The notes beneath the pieces are model-generated. The model worked only from the letters and a program-made list of their open reading frames with translations, did not search any database and was not told the DNA's origin. This document shows positions 54,268-64,000 of a stretch of 64,000 nt of DNA, in pieces (position 1 is the stretch's first letter; every line of letters starts with the position of its first letter). The DNA is taken from the NCBI RefSeq assembly GCF_017562075.2, contig NC_054081.1:1732294-1796293 (forward strand), written 5' to 3'. The DNA comes from Anopheles merus. Its lineage: Eukaryota; Arthropoda; Insecta; Diptera; Culicidae. The translations under genes and the position numbers were made by a program.

Positions 54268-56833
54268 TCCCTTTGTTCGCAGCACTCCAAGAAGGCACGC
54301 CGCACGATGGGACACACGGTGCAGGTGGCAGTGGCCACCCTCAACCAGTGGGCGATGGACTTTGAGGGAAACGTCGAGCGCATCCTGCTATCGATCAGGC
54401 TGGCCGCCGCCAATGGCGCCACCTACCGTACGGGGCCGGAACTGGAGGTTAGGTGAGTATCGGTGGTAACGCGACCGTAACGGCACTTTCTGTAACGGCT
54501 GCCGCACTCCTATTTGCAGCGGGTACAGCTGCGAGGACCACTTCCACGAGCCGGACACGTACATGCACTGCTGGGAGGCGCTGGTCGAGATCATACAGTC
54601 GCCCTGCTGCCCGCCCGGCATGCTGATCGACGTGGGCATGCCGGTGCAGCACCGGAACGTTGCGTACAACTGTCGCGTCGCGTTCCACAACGGGCGCGTC
54701 GTGCTGATCCGGCCGAAGATGACGATGTGCGACGATGGCAACTATCGCGAGACGCGCTGGTTCTCGCCGTGGACGAAGGAGCGCCAGACGGAGGAGTACC
54801 AGCTGCCGCGGTTCGCCGCGCAGGCGCTCGGACAGGAGACGGCACCGATCGGCGATGCGGTGATTGCGACGCTCGACACCTGCCTCGGGTACGAGATCTG
54901 CGAGGAGCTGTGGAACCCGCGCAGCAAGCACATCGACATGTCGCTCGCCGGCGTCGAGATCATCGTGAACGGCTCGGGCAGCTACATGCAGCTGAGGAAG
55001 GCGCACATCACGGCCGATCTGATACGCAACGCGAGCTACAAGGCGGGCGGCGCCTACCTGTTCAGCAACATGCGCGGCTGCGACGGGCAGCGGGTGTACT
55101 TCAACGGCTGCTCGGCGATAGCGCTGAACGGGTCGATCATCGCCCGCGGCCGGCAGTTCGCGCTGAGCGAGGTGGAGGTGACGGTGGGCTCGTTCGACCT
55201 GCACGACATCCGGGCGTACCGGGGGGCGCTGCGCTCCCGCAGCTCGGTCGCCGCCTCGGCCCCGGCCTACCCGCGCGTCCAGCTGCAGCTGGAGTTGGCC
55301 GCCTCGGACCGGGACCATCCGGGGACGCCGGCGAGCAGCCCGCTCGGCGAGTGGGTGTACCACCGGCCGGAGGAGGAGATCGCGCTCGGGCCGGCCTGCT
55401 GGCTGTGGGACTATCTGCGCCGGTCGGGGCAGGGCGGCTTCTTCCTGCCGCTCAGCGGCGGCGTCGACTCGAGCAGCACCGCCATCATCGTGCACTCGAT
55501 GTGCCGGCTGGTGGTGGAAGCGATCGGGCAGGGCGACCGGCAGGTGCGGGACGACTGCCGCAAGATACTGGCCGACCCGGAGTACGTGCCGGCGAGCGCG
55601 GCCGAGCTGTGCGGCCGGCTGCTCTTCACCTGCTACATGGGCACGGAAAACTCGAGCCGCGAGACGCGCCAGCGGGCGGCCGCGCTGGCAGCGCAGATCG
55701 GCAGCTCCCACCAGGACATTGGCATCGACGGGGCGGTCAGCGCGCTGCTCGGCATCTTCCAGCTGGCGACGGGCATGCGACCGCGCTTCCGGGCGGCCGG
55801 CGGCTGTCCCCGCCAAAACCTGGCCCTGCAGAACATCCAGGCCCGGACGCGCATGGTGCTGGCGTACCTGTTCGCGCAGCTGATGCTGTGGGTGAGACAG
55901 CGGCCGGGCGGTCTGCTCGTGCTCGGGTCGGCCAACGTGGACGAAGCGCTGAGGGGGTACATGACCAAGTACGATTGCTCGTCGGCGGACGTCAACCCGA
56001 TCGGGGGCATCTCCAAGATGGATCTGCGCCGCTTCCTCGCCTACGCGCAGGTCGAGTTCGGGCTGCCGATCGTGGCGGAGATAGTGGCGGCCCCGCCGAC
56101 CGCCGAGCTGGAACCGCTCGTCGACGGCGCGATCGCCCAGACGGACGAGGAGGACATGGGGCTGACCTACCAGGAGCTGAGCGAGTTCGGCCGGCTGCGC
56201 AAGCAGGCGTTCTGCGGCCCGTTCAGCATGTTCTGCAAGCTGGCGGCGGCGGCCGTCGCCGACGGCAACCGCAGCCCGAGGGAGGTGGCCGACCGGGTGA
56301 AGCACTTCTTCCGCTGCTACGCGATCAACCGGCACAAGATGACGGTGCTGACGCCTTCGTACCACGCGGAGTCGTACAGCCCGGACGACAACCGGTTCGA
56401 TCACCGGCCGTTCCTGTACCGGGCGAACTGGACCTGGCAGTTCCGGGCGATCGATGCCGAGCTGGAGCTGCTCGCCAAGCACCAGGCCCGGCTGGAGGAG
56501 GAGCGGGCGAAGGACGGCGCGGCAGCGGGCGGAGGAGTGGCGCCCAACGGGGCAGGCAGCAGCAGCGAGCCAGCGTTCTTCGCCGCCGGCGGCAATGGGG
56601 GCGGTGGCCACATGACCACGGCGACGAGCGCGTACCAGCTCGTGCGCCAATCCAGTGGCCTCTATCTGACCGGTGTCGGTGGGGGTGGTGGCGGTGGGGT
56701 CGGCACGGGCGGTGCCGACGGTCCCGGCCAGCTCACCGTCGGTCTGACCAAGTCGCACAGCAGCGGCGGCTACAGCCGGATGCATTCCAGCGTGCTGGGC
56801 AAGATCAAGGACCGGACCGGTGTGCCTGTGTAA
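54076..56833 (+). CDS. NADSYN1: glutamine-dependent NAD+ synthetase
   Basis: Last step of NAD+ biosynthesis: amidates nicotinic acid adenine dinucleotide using ATP and glutamine-derived ammonia, in the cytosol. Exons 54076-54120, 54283-54452 and 54520-56833, in phase. Counted from the ATG at 54307 (MGHTVQVAVATLNQWAMDFE, the usual family start) it is 819 aa. The N-terminal nitrilase-type glutaminase has Glu45 (GPELEVSGY), Lys115 (IRPKM) and nucleophile Cys176 (GYEICEELW). The synthetase domain has the ATP P-loop SGGVDSSS at 361-368, then GSANVDEALRGYMTKYDCSS and KMTVLTPSYHAESYSPDDNR. The upstream exon adds an in-frame 23-residue extension (MEHQGDSSSSRTNAQ, then HSKKARRT). The last ~100 residues are a Gly/Ser/Ala-rich tail absent from the 706-aa human enzyme, ending SVLGKIKDRTGVPV. 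Third-position GC is very high throughout. Confidence 0.95.
54233..54265. repeat. (CT)n tract in NAD synthetase intron 1
   Basis: Serves as the pyrimidine tract before the exon 2 acceptor (ttcgcag|CAC at 54282). The same intron also holds four GTTACG/GTAACG words at 54121-54170. Confidence 0.9.
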
Positions 56834-57199
56834 AGGGGAGGGGAGGAGAAGGAGGAAATGCTGCTACACCCACGCTAAATCGCATCCCACAGACAAGCAA
56901 ACAAACGAACATAAACACGACGACGCCCCCTTCCATCTCTTACCAAGCGTGCCTCTCCAGTGTAACAATAATGACGACGAGCGCGGGCGTGCGAGGGGCG
57001 AGGGGCGCTATTTTCTTCTGCATTAGATGCTGACGCGTGTAGTTCCTATTGGTGGATTGAGGTAAAAGGACACAAAACACAAAAAAACACACACCCACAC
57101 AGTGTGGTCAAAGTAGAGAAGCGCGCGCACACCTTCTTAGCTGTAGTGTGGAGCTGTGTCATCCGGGTTGCCTTCAAGTCCGGTGCTAATGAGATAGAG

Positions 57200-57243
<44 letters not shown>

Positions 57244-58465
57244 GAACTCACGGGGACACTAAGAGAGAACGAGTGAGATAGGAAAACGCACACATATCCT
57301 TAAAGAGGTTTGGTTTTTGCTCACCGCGAAAGGAAGAAGTAAACAATCGGAGGACACATTAGAAGTTTGGAGGAACATTAAGAGGGACACTCACACAGAC
57401 ACAGACCCAGACACACACACAGACACACACACAGACACACACATAGACACAGACACTCCATCCGCTCGAGCGCTCGACTACGAAGCAAACCAGTTTTCCA
57501 GAGCCCTGGCGTAGTTTGCGCTTTTCGAGATGGAAAGATTCTTATCGCACACATAATAACCCAATACATACACACACACATGCAGAAAAGGAATGCATAG
57601 TAACGGAATTAGTTTAGTGTGCAGGTAGAGCATTAGCCACCACTTCCAGCCGCTCTGAACAAGGACCGCGTGTTCGTCACAGAGTAGATCGTCACCACGT
57701 TCGCGTTGTTGCGTCGAAACCTCACCGCGCCTAGCACTTACCAAGTAGGTGGCAAAGCAGCAATTTGCCTGGCAGATAGTGCACAGCTAGCTTACTTTAA
57801 ACAACGCCTGCTCAATACTAAACCAAACCAAACATTCACCTTAACACATTAGCGCTAGAGCGGCACCTCCTGTGCGCCTGTTCGTATGCAATCCGCGCCG
57901 TGTGCGCTTGCCGCAACGGCAGGCGTTTGCAAGCTCCTGGCTCACGAAGCAAACACGGAGCTCGGAGTGCGCGTTGCATACCTGGCAGGCGCTCCAAGCA
58001 AAGCAGGAGCTACTGGCACGTGTTGCTGTTGTTTTTATTTTTTTTAAATAATTTTTATATAGACGATATAGACGATAGGTTAAGAACGCACGCACGGGAA
58101 TTGTCGGGAGCTGTTTGTCGAAAAACCGGCGCTGTGGTGTAGTAGCTCAGGTAGTGTACCGTTCAACCGCGAACCAAGCGTTCCGAGGCAGTGGGAAAGC
58201 ACGATAAAAAAAATAAAAATAAAAATAAAACCTCAACTCCTCAAGTACGGCAAGTTACACGTAGCGTCTTCTGGTTTAGCGATAGGTAGTAGCAGTAGTA
58301 ATAGTAGTAGTGTGGTAGTGTGCAGTTGGTCCCGAAATCGTTCACGAGAGCGCACACCGACACACACACACATACACGGGCCAGGCTCGCAGCCATCCCC
58401 TCTCCGCACACCCGAACGCGACCCGGGCCTGGTGCGTGAGGTTGGTGGGCGGACGTTGCATTTTT

Positions 58466-58531
58466 GTTTCCCCCCCCCCCCATCCCATCGTTTCCGCTTT
58501 TTCCGCGGATGGGGGGGGGGGGGGGGGAAAC
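58466..58531. repeat. inverted repeat with poly-C and poly-G arms
   Basis: Left arm GTTT-C12-ATCC (58466-58485), 21-base spacer, right arm GGAT-G17-AAAC (58507-58531). The arms pair perfectly except for the longer G run. Confidence 0.9.
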
Positions 58532-59259
58532 GGGTTTTTTGTTGTGTTGTTCTATCGTGTTAGATAATGGATCTTTTTAAAACGGAGACGGAGGATGAAA
58601 AACTAGGGAATTGAAGGGGGACGGGAGGAGATTTAAAGTTACTCACACTAACCGCGCACCGTTTGCATACAAAAGGAAAACTTCTTATTCAAACCGTTCG
58701 AACGTGCGGGAGGCGGGGAAGAACGCGACAAATAATTAATACGAGAAGAAAACGAGAGAGGAGAGGAGAGTGGGAAAAGAAACGAACGAGAAAGTAAATA
58801 CATCTTCACAACTTACGGGAACAAATAATAATTCTAAGGTCGTTTGAAGAAAACAATCGGAAAAGGCGTAGCGGTAATTTTACTGTATGAACCAACCAAA
58901 AAAAAAAAAAAAACAATTAAATAGATAAAACACGCGAACCACTTTAAAACGAAACGTTAGTGCGTTTACGAAAGGCACTAACACACGCGCACGCAACCAC
59001 CTTTCACAGCTCTCACACACACACTCGGCATTAGAGAGACGTTTGAAATGAACGCTGTTGTAGAATAAACGAACGTAAACGAACAGTAAAAACAAATAAC
59101 AAAAGTTCTAGATACACAAAAACCGCGCTAGGCACATCCCACACACACACACACTCTTTTTGGCTTTATATATACTTCTAATAATAATTACCGTGTGTGT
59201 GTGTGTCTTGTTGTTACGGATGCGACGTTTCGCTCCCTGGCCCAGTACAACACGCGAAC

Positions 59260-59301
<42 letters not shown>
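59260..59301. repeat. (CA)n microsatellite
   Basis: About 20 CA units. Confidence 0.95.
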
Positions 59302-59306
<5 letters not shown>

Positions 59307-59589
59307 ATCACACGAAGTCAGTCATCAAATCGTAGTAGTTTAAAATGCAATTTTACTAACGAAGACAAAAATAAAGAAACAAAAACGAACCACGGAATCA
59401 CTCCCCCTGCAAATCGTAGGCGATGCTTTGTGTCGATGCGTTTGTTTTAATTCCTTTTTCTGTTAAATTTTGTTTTAATATCACTCAGTGTTCGGCGGCT
59501 TTTGGGGATGAGGGTTGCAAATTTGCAATTTTTGCGTTACGTAATTGTTGGATGACGCCTTACGATACTTTCAATTTTAGTCCACAGGA

Positions 59590-61660
59590 GGTCCGATGAG
59601 CTAGTGGAGTGTTTACACAACAGAAGACAGTTGTATCATGGCATGGGACCCGAAGCCCCTGGAGAGATAATACAGACTCTCCCATCCAACTCCCATTCCG
59701 ACACGTCCTCGTCCTCGTGCAGAATGGTAACATGTGCCGCCATATATCCTGGCTTGGGCGACTGTGCATAACAACACAATAAACTGTGCAACAAATATAC
59801 TCCCACCGCGTCGTGGCAACACCACATCTGGCTGGTTCGACGAAGAATGCAGGCAAGTGACCGAACGTAAGAATAATGCATACCGAGCAATGCAGCAACG
59901 GCATCGAACGCGGGCACGCGCAGAGGAATACACACGGATCAGGCGCGCAGAGAAACGAGAACATCGCTCCAAGAAACATGCACGGGAAGAGGAAAACGGA
60001 CCAACACGAAAGTTTTACCAAGCGATGGCAGGTCACCGAAACAACGTTGTACCTAAGGTAACCCGCTGTCGCAACAAGGATGGAGATCTGGTTAGTAACC
60101 AGCCAAAGGTCCTCTCACGGTGGACTCAGTACTTTGACGAATTACTCAACAATCAGGTTAATGAATAGCGAGAAGCGCCACTAGCAGGTAGCGTCATGCT
60201 ACTGCTACCAAGCATACATGAAACACGAAAGGCTATCCGTCGGCTGAAAAATAACAAACTGCACGGGACCGAAGGAAATGCAGCTGAACTGGTCAAGAAT
60301 GGAGGTGCACGACTAGAAAACGAGATTCATCAAATTGTTATTGAGGTGTGGGAAAAGCGAATCGATGCCTTGTGATTGGAATCTCGGCATCATCTACCCC
60401 ATATACAAAAATGGAGACAGGTTGGACAACTACAGGAGTATTACGGTGTTGAATACTGTCTATAAAATATTCTCCCTGATCCTTCAGGATCGTTTTGGCC
60501 CGCACGTTGAAGAGATAGTCGGAGACTATCAAAGAGGATTCTGAAACGGAAAATAAAGCACTGATCTTCACCATGCGGCAGATCTTGGAGAAGATGGTTG
60601 AATACAGACACGACACATACCATCTCTTCATTGACTTCAAAGCCGCATATGATAGCATAGCCAGGGTAAAACTATACGACGCTATGATCTCTTTTGGAAT
60701 CCCGGCCAATCTAATAAGGCTAGTAAGAATGACTATGACCAACGTCACTTGCCATGGGTTTCTTGGTGCTAGAAAGGGCCATCCGCGACTCGAAGGTGGA
60801 GACTACGAGAACCATCTTCTATAAGTCAATCCAGATCCTGGCATACGCTGATGATATAGATATCATTGGTCTGCGGCTCTCCTACCTAAACCTAAATCTA
60901 CCAACGGATCGAAACTCGGATTGTAGATAAACGAGGCAAAGACCAAACTGATGGTGGCAACATCAGCGACCCTACCAACAACAAATTTAAACTTACGTAG
61001 GCGTGACGTACAGATATCAAAGATCATCTCGGGTCAAAGGTCAACAACGACAATAGCATTGTAGTTGAGTTGCACGCAAGGACGCTGGCTGCCAACCGGT
61101 CTTTCTACTGATTTCTGAGAAATCAGTTCCCCTCAAAGAACCTGTCGCGACGGACTATATAGCACCTATATTCTACCGGTACTCTTGAGCCTCTGAGACA
61201 TGGACACTGTCCAATACTGACGAAACCCTCTTAGCCGCGTTTGAGAGGAAGATTCTCTGGATACTTGGCCCCGTATGTGTAGAAGGACAGTGGAGGAGCC
61301 GTTATAACGACGAGCTATACGAGATGTACGGCGACCTCACTGTCGTACAGCGTATCAAGCTCGCCAGGCTCCGGTGAGCTGGCCATGTTGTGCGCATGGA
61401 AACGGACGAACCCGGGCCGTAGAGTCTTTTTAGGCCGTCCACAAGGACAGAGGAGGTGTGATAGGCCCAAATTGAGGTGGCAAGACGGTGTGGAGGCGTC
61501 CGCCATTAAGGCCGGGATTAGTGGTAGCAGACGAAGGCGCAAGACCGTGAGCGGTTTCGGACACTCCTGAGGCAGGCCAAGACCGCAAAGCGGTTGTAGC
61601 GCCGAATAAGATGTCGAGATCATTAGAAATACGGTATGCACGAAGGAATTAGGCGATGTT
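59590..61660 (+). mobile_element. degenerate RTE-clade retrotransposon, RT region nearly complete
   Basis: Plus-strand motifs in the order of an RTE ORF: the linker SGWFDEECRQVTERKNNAYR (about 59825) and RKFYQAMAGHRNN; RT start LGIIYPIYKNGDRLDNYRSI (60385) with VYKIFSLILQDRFGPHVEE and DYQRGF; FIDFKAAYDSIARVKLYDAM (60630); the active-site AYADDIDIIG (60845); and C-terminal YNDELYEMYGDLTVVQRIKL and GHVVRMETDEPG (61300-61420). Stops and frameshifts (for example at 60166 and 60541) make it inactive. The endonuclease end is missing or unrecognisable. Same clade as the relics at 6950-8340 and 12288-12660. Confidence 0.9.
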
Positions 61661-61699
61661 AGTGCGATAACCAATCTTTCTAGATGACCAATCAGCTAT

Positions 61700-62916
61700 C
61701 TGCATCTACGTCTTTCAACAGATTGTACTGTACAGTTTGTAAATTCTTTTCCTGTTAACCATCTTACCATATACACAGCCGACGCTCAACAAACATTTTC
61801 GGAAGACCAAAACCAAAAAAAAATGAAGAAAAAATATAGGTGAACCTCCTCATCAACACAAACTGGGGTAAGATTTTTAACACATATAATTGATTGTTTA
61901 TTTCCACATTGTTCCATATCTATTTCGCTGCTAACCGAAGTGGGAAGTGGGTCGGGTAGGGGTGTAATGTTTGGAAACCACGGCCTTGGAAGCCACTCTC
62001 ACACACATACGCTTGAATCGTTCTTTTTGTGTTTGTTTCCTGTTTGTGTGAGGCATTTCTATTTATTCTCGTTCGTCCCACACACACACACACACACATA
62101 CACACTACGCTATCGTCGCCTTCTTGAACAATTTCCATCCTTACGTTTACGTCCTACCTTTCGACTGTATCGCTCGTCTTTGTTTTCGTCTTCCTCTTCA
62201 CATTTTTACCTTTCTACATAAATGCAACATGAATTGGCAATGCCTGCACAAACAAATAAACAACGACAAAAAGAAAGACTGATTGCATAGAGAAGAGGAA
62301 TGGAGAAAGTTGATTGTGCTATTGTTGGAAATTTTATAATAAATTATAGAAAAAAAAGTTGTTCAAAAACTAACTTTTAAACGACCGAAGGAGCATTCCT
62401 TGCTCGAAAGCTTCTCGCAAGCGGAGTTGGTGTCAATCTCGTTCCACTATTTCGCGCTTATGTGTGTGTGAGCCTTTCCTATTCTTTTACTCCCACCACC
62501 CCCTTTCCTGTTTTGATAGTTGTTGTTTCATCTATTAGTTGTAATATTCGGTTTAAGTGTGTGTGTATTTTTTTTAATTATATTTTTGCATTTCGCGGCT
62601 GGTACTGGTGGTGGTATGTTTTTATGTTTTTAGCAATCTGTGTCGGTGTGTTTGTTTCTTGTTATTTTGTTTGTTTTTTTTTCTGCCATAGTTATAATAT
62701 TCGTGTTTCCTAGCAAATAGTATCGTTCGCTTTGTCTTACAAAACTAGATAAAAAGGTACTCCATCATATAGTTTACTTCTTAAAAGATAGGATATTCGT
62801 CGTGTTCGTCGTTCAGTCACACACACGCACACACACACACACACATATACACGCACGCACACACGGACACAAACAGAGCCATATACAGCTACGCGTGTTT
62901 TATGCTGCCTCCTCTT

Positions 62917-62956
<40 letters not shown>

Positions 62957-64000
62957 TTCTCCATGTTTGTGCATGTGTGTATGTGTCAAGAGTGTGTGTG
63001 TGTGCGCCCCACACAAGTGTCAACAGCATCCTTTTACCGACAGCAAAAGAGAGCGAGAGAGCGAGAAAGAGATAAATGCATTTGCGTGTATGTGTGTGTG
63101 TGTGTGTTTAATTGCGCTTTGAGGTACTCTTTCTCTCTCTCGCTTCTCTCACTCCTGATCATACAAAGGATGTGTTCTACTCAACCATAGTGGGGGGGGT
63201 CCGGCGGGTTACCAACTCCCAACCACCCCCTTTGGACCTTCACCTCCCAAAAGGATGCATGCTCTCCTGCCACAAATTGGTTGTGCACCGTGCGCAATCC
63301 TCCTCCCACCACCCACGCCACCCACACAACTCTTTCCCATGTACGTGTGTATGTGTGTGCGTGTGTGTCCGTATGTGTCGTGTTTACTTAATAAATCGGC
63401 TTAATTAGTAAATGATTAACACAGCGGCGCTGTTTCGGTTTTCTTTTTCTTGTCTTTTTTTTGCTCTTTTTTTTGCTGTTGTTGCTGCGCTGTCGCCGCT
63501 GTCTGTCTGTCTACGGTCAAAACTATACACTAAATTAATCCAACACCGACGAAAAATAATGTTGATTGCACGAAAAACCCCGATTATACTCATGTTTTCC
63601 TAGTGGTTGTTGTTGTTTTTTTTTGCTCACTTCCTGCCTCTCTTTCTCTCTCCTACTACTCTCTCTTTCTCTCTTTTCTCTCTCTCCCTTTCACCATCAA
63701 TTGACTGATCTGTACCGTGGTGTTAACTGGGATGCATCCCGATACAGATGCAGTCCGGGCCTTGTGCACGTGGCTCTGTGTTTGTGTACACCAAAAAAAC
63801 TCAACCATTTTGCGAAAAAAAAAGTATACACACAACGCACACCACCCCCCCCGTTCTTGCATGCGCTTTGTGATCGAAGGTGTGTGTGTGTGTGTGTTCG
63901 AGATGGTTAAATCTTCGTTTCGCTCACTCGCAGGCCCTTAATTGCTGAAGCAAGACACCCTCACACAGCCACACCTCCGCTCACTGAATGCGCCCACATC
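61700..64000. other. simple-sequence-rich DNA, no gene seen
   Basis: Runs of CA, CT and T-rich sequence, (CT)n at 62918-62950, and poly-A signals on both strands. It resembles UTR or intergenic DNA; any gene it belongs to lies outside the window. Confidence 0.5.

Larger units (their letters stand above)
56834..59589. other. probable NAD synthetase 3' UTR and simple-sequence intergenic DNA
   Basis: No gene seen. Contains (GA)n 57205-57240, CA/CAGA runs 57400-57455, AATAAA on the plus strand near 59065 and 59370, (CA)n 59260-59301, a C12/G17 inverted repeat at 58466-58531 and TTACGTAA at 59537-59544. The true 3' end of the synthetase mRNA cannot be fixed. Confidence 0.5.

Noticed and set aside
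54449..57033. 778- and 839-codon frames overlapping NAD+ synthetase in other frames
   Set aside because: Shadow frames produced by the very high third-position GC of the real gene; no domains.
58138..58200. TAGCTCAGGTAG resembling a tRNA D-arm
   Set aside because: No B-box, no acceptor-stem pairing and no anticodon arm could be found.

Overview
The window is 64 kb of nuclear DNA from a culicine or anopheline mosquito, most likely Anopheles. The pointers are a 12-cysteine neuroparsin / ovary ecdysteroidogenic hormone gene (a family absent from Drosophila melanogaster), short insect-type introns, dense dinucleotide microsatellites and decayed RTE-type retrotransposons. The species is inferred, not proved. 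There is one assembly gap of exactly 100 N (53901-54000).

Layout. 1-6715: no convincing gene; low-complexity, UTR-like DNA ending in a good plus-strand poly(A) context. 6950-8340: decayed RTE retrotransposon on the minus strand. 8651-8853 and 13156-13400: two copies of one TA-flanked foldback MITE. 9957-10559 (-): neuroparsin/OEH, three exons. 12288-12660 (+): second RTE relic, running into a long (GA)n. 14309-14860 (-) and 15438-16208 (+): divergent pair COX7A and mRpL40, two nuclear genes for mitochondrial proteins sharing a 577-bp control region with TTACGTAA palindromes. 17400-17960 (-): broken gene-like remnant. 18283-19174 (-): unrecognised two-exon gene of 271 codons. 21303-38640 (-): large cytosolic carboxypeptidase (M14 metallocarboxypeptidase, CCP2/3-like tubulin deglutamylase) with 18 exons identified, including two tandemly duplicated alternative last exons and a five-exon low-complexity tail. 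38641-53900: mostly non-coding, with a 746-bp non-autonomous hAT element (8-bp target duplication) and one weak MGCSSS-starting reading frame. 54076-56833 (+): glutamine-dependent NAD+ synthetase. 59590-61660 (+): third and longest RTE relic. 61700-64000: simple-sequence rich, no gene seen.

The genes do not form an operon-like unit. COX7A and mRpL40 probably share regulation as respiratory-chain and mitoribosome genes. The most informative structure is the 3' end of the carboxypeptidase: one phase-0 donor (27919) can feed read-through, two homologous terminal exons, or a roughly 550-residue tail, so one catalytic core may carry four C-termini. All exon boundaries were derived by eye from splice signals and phase matching; no search or transcript data were used.
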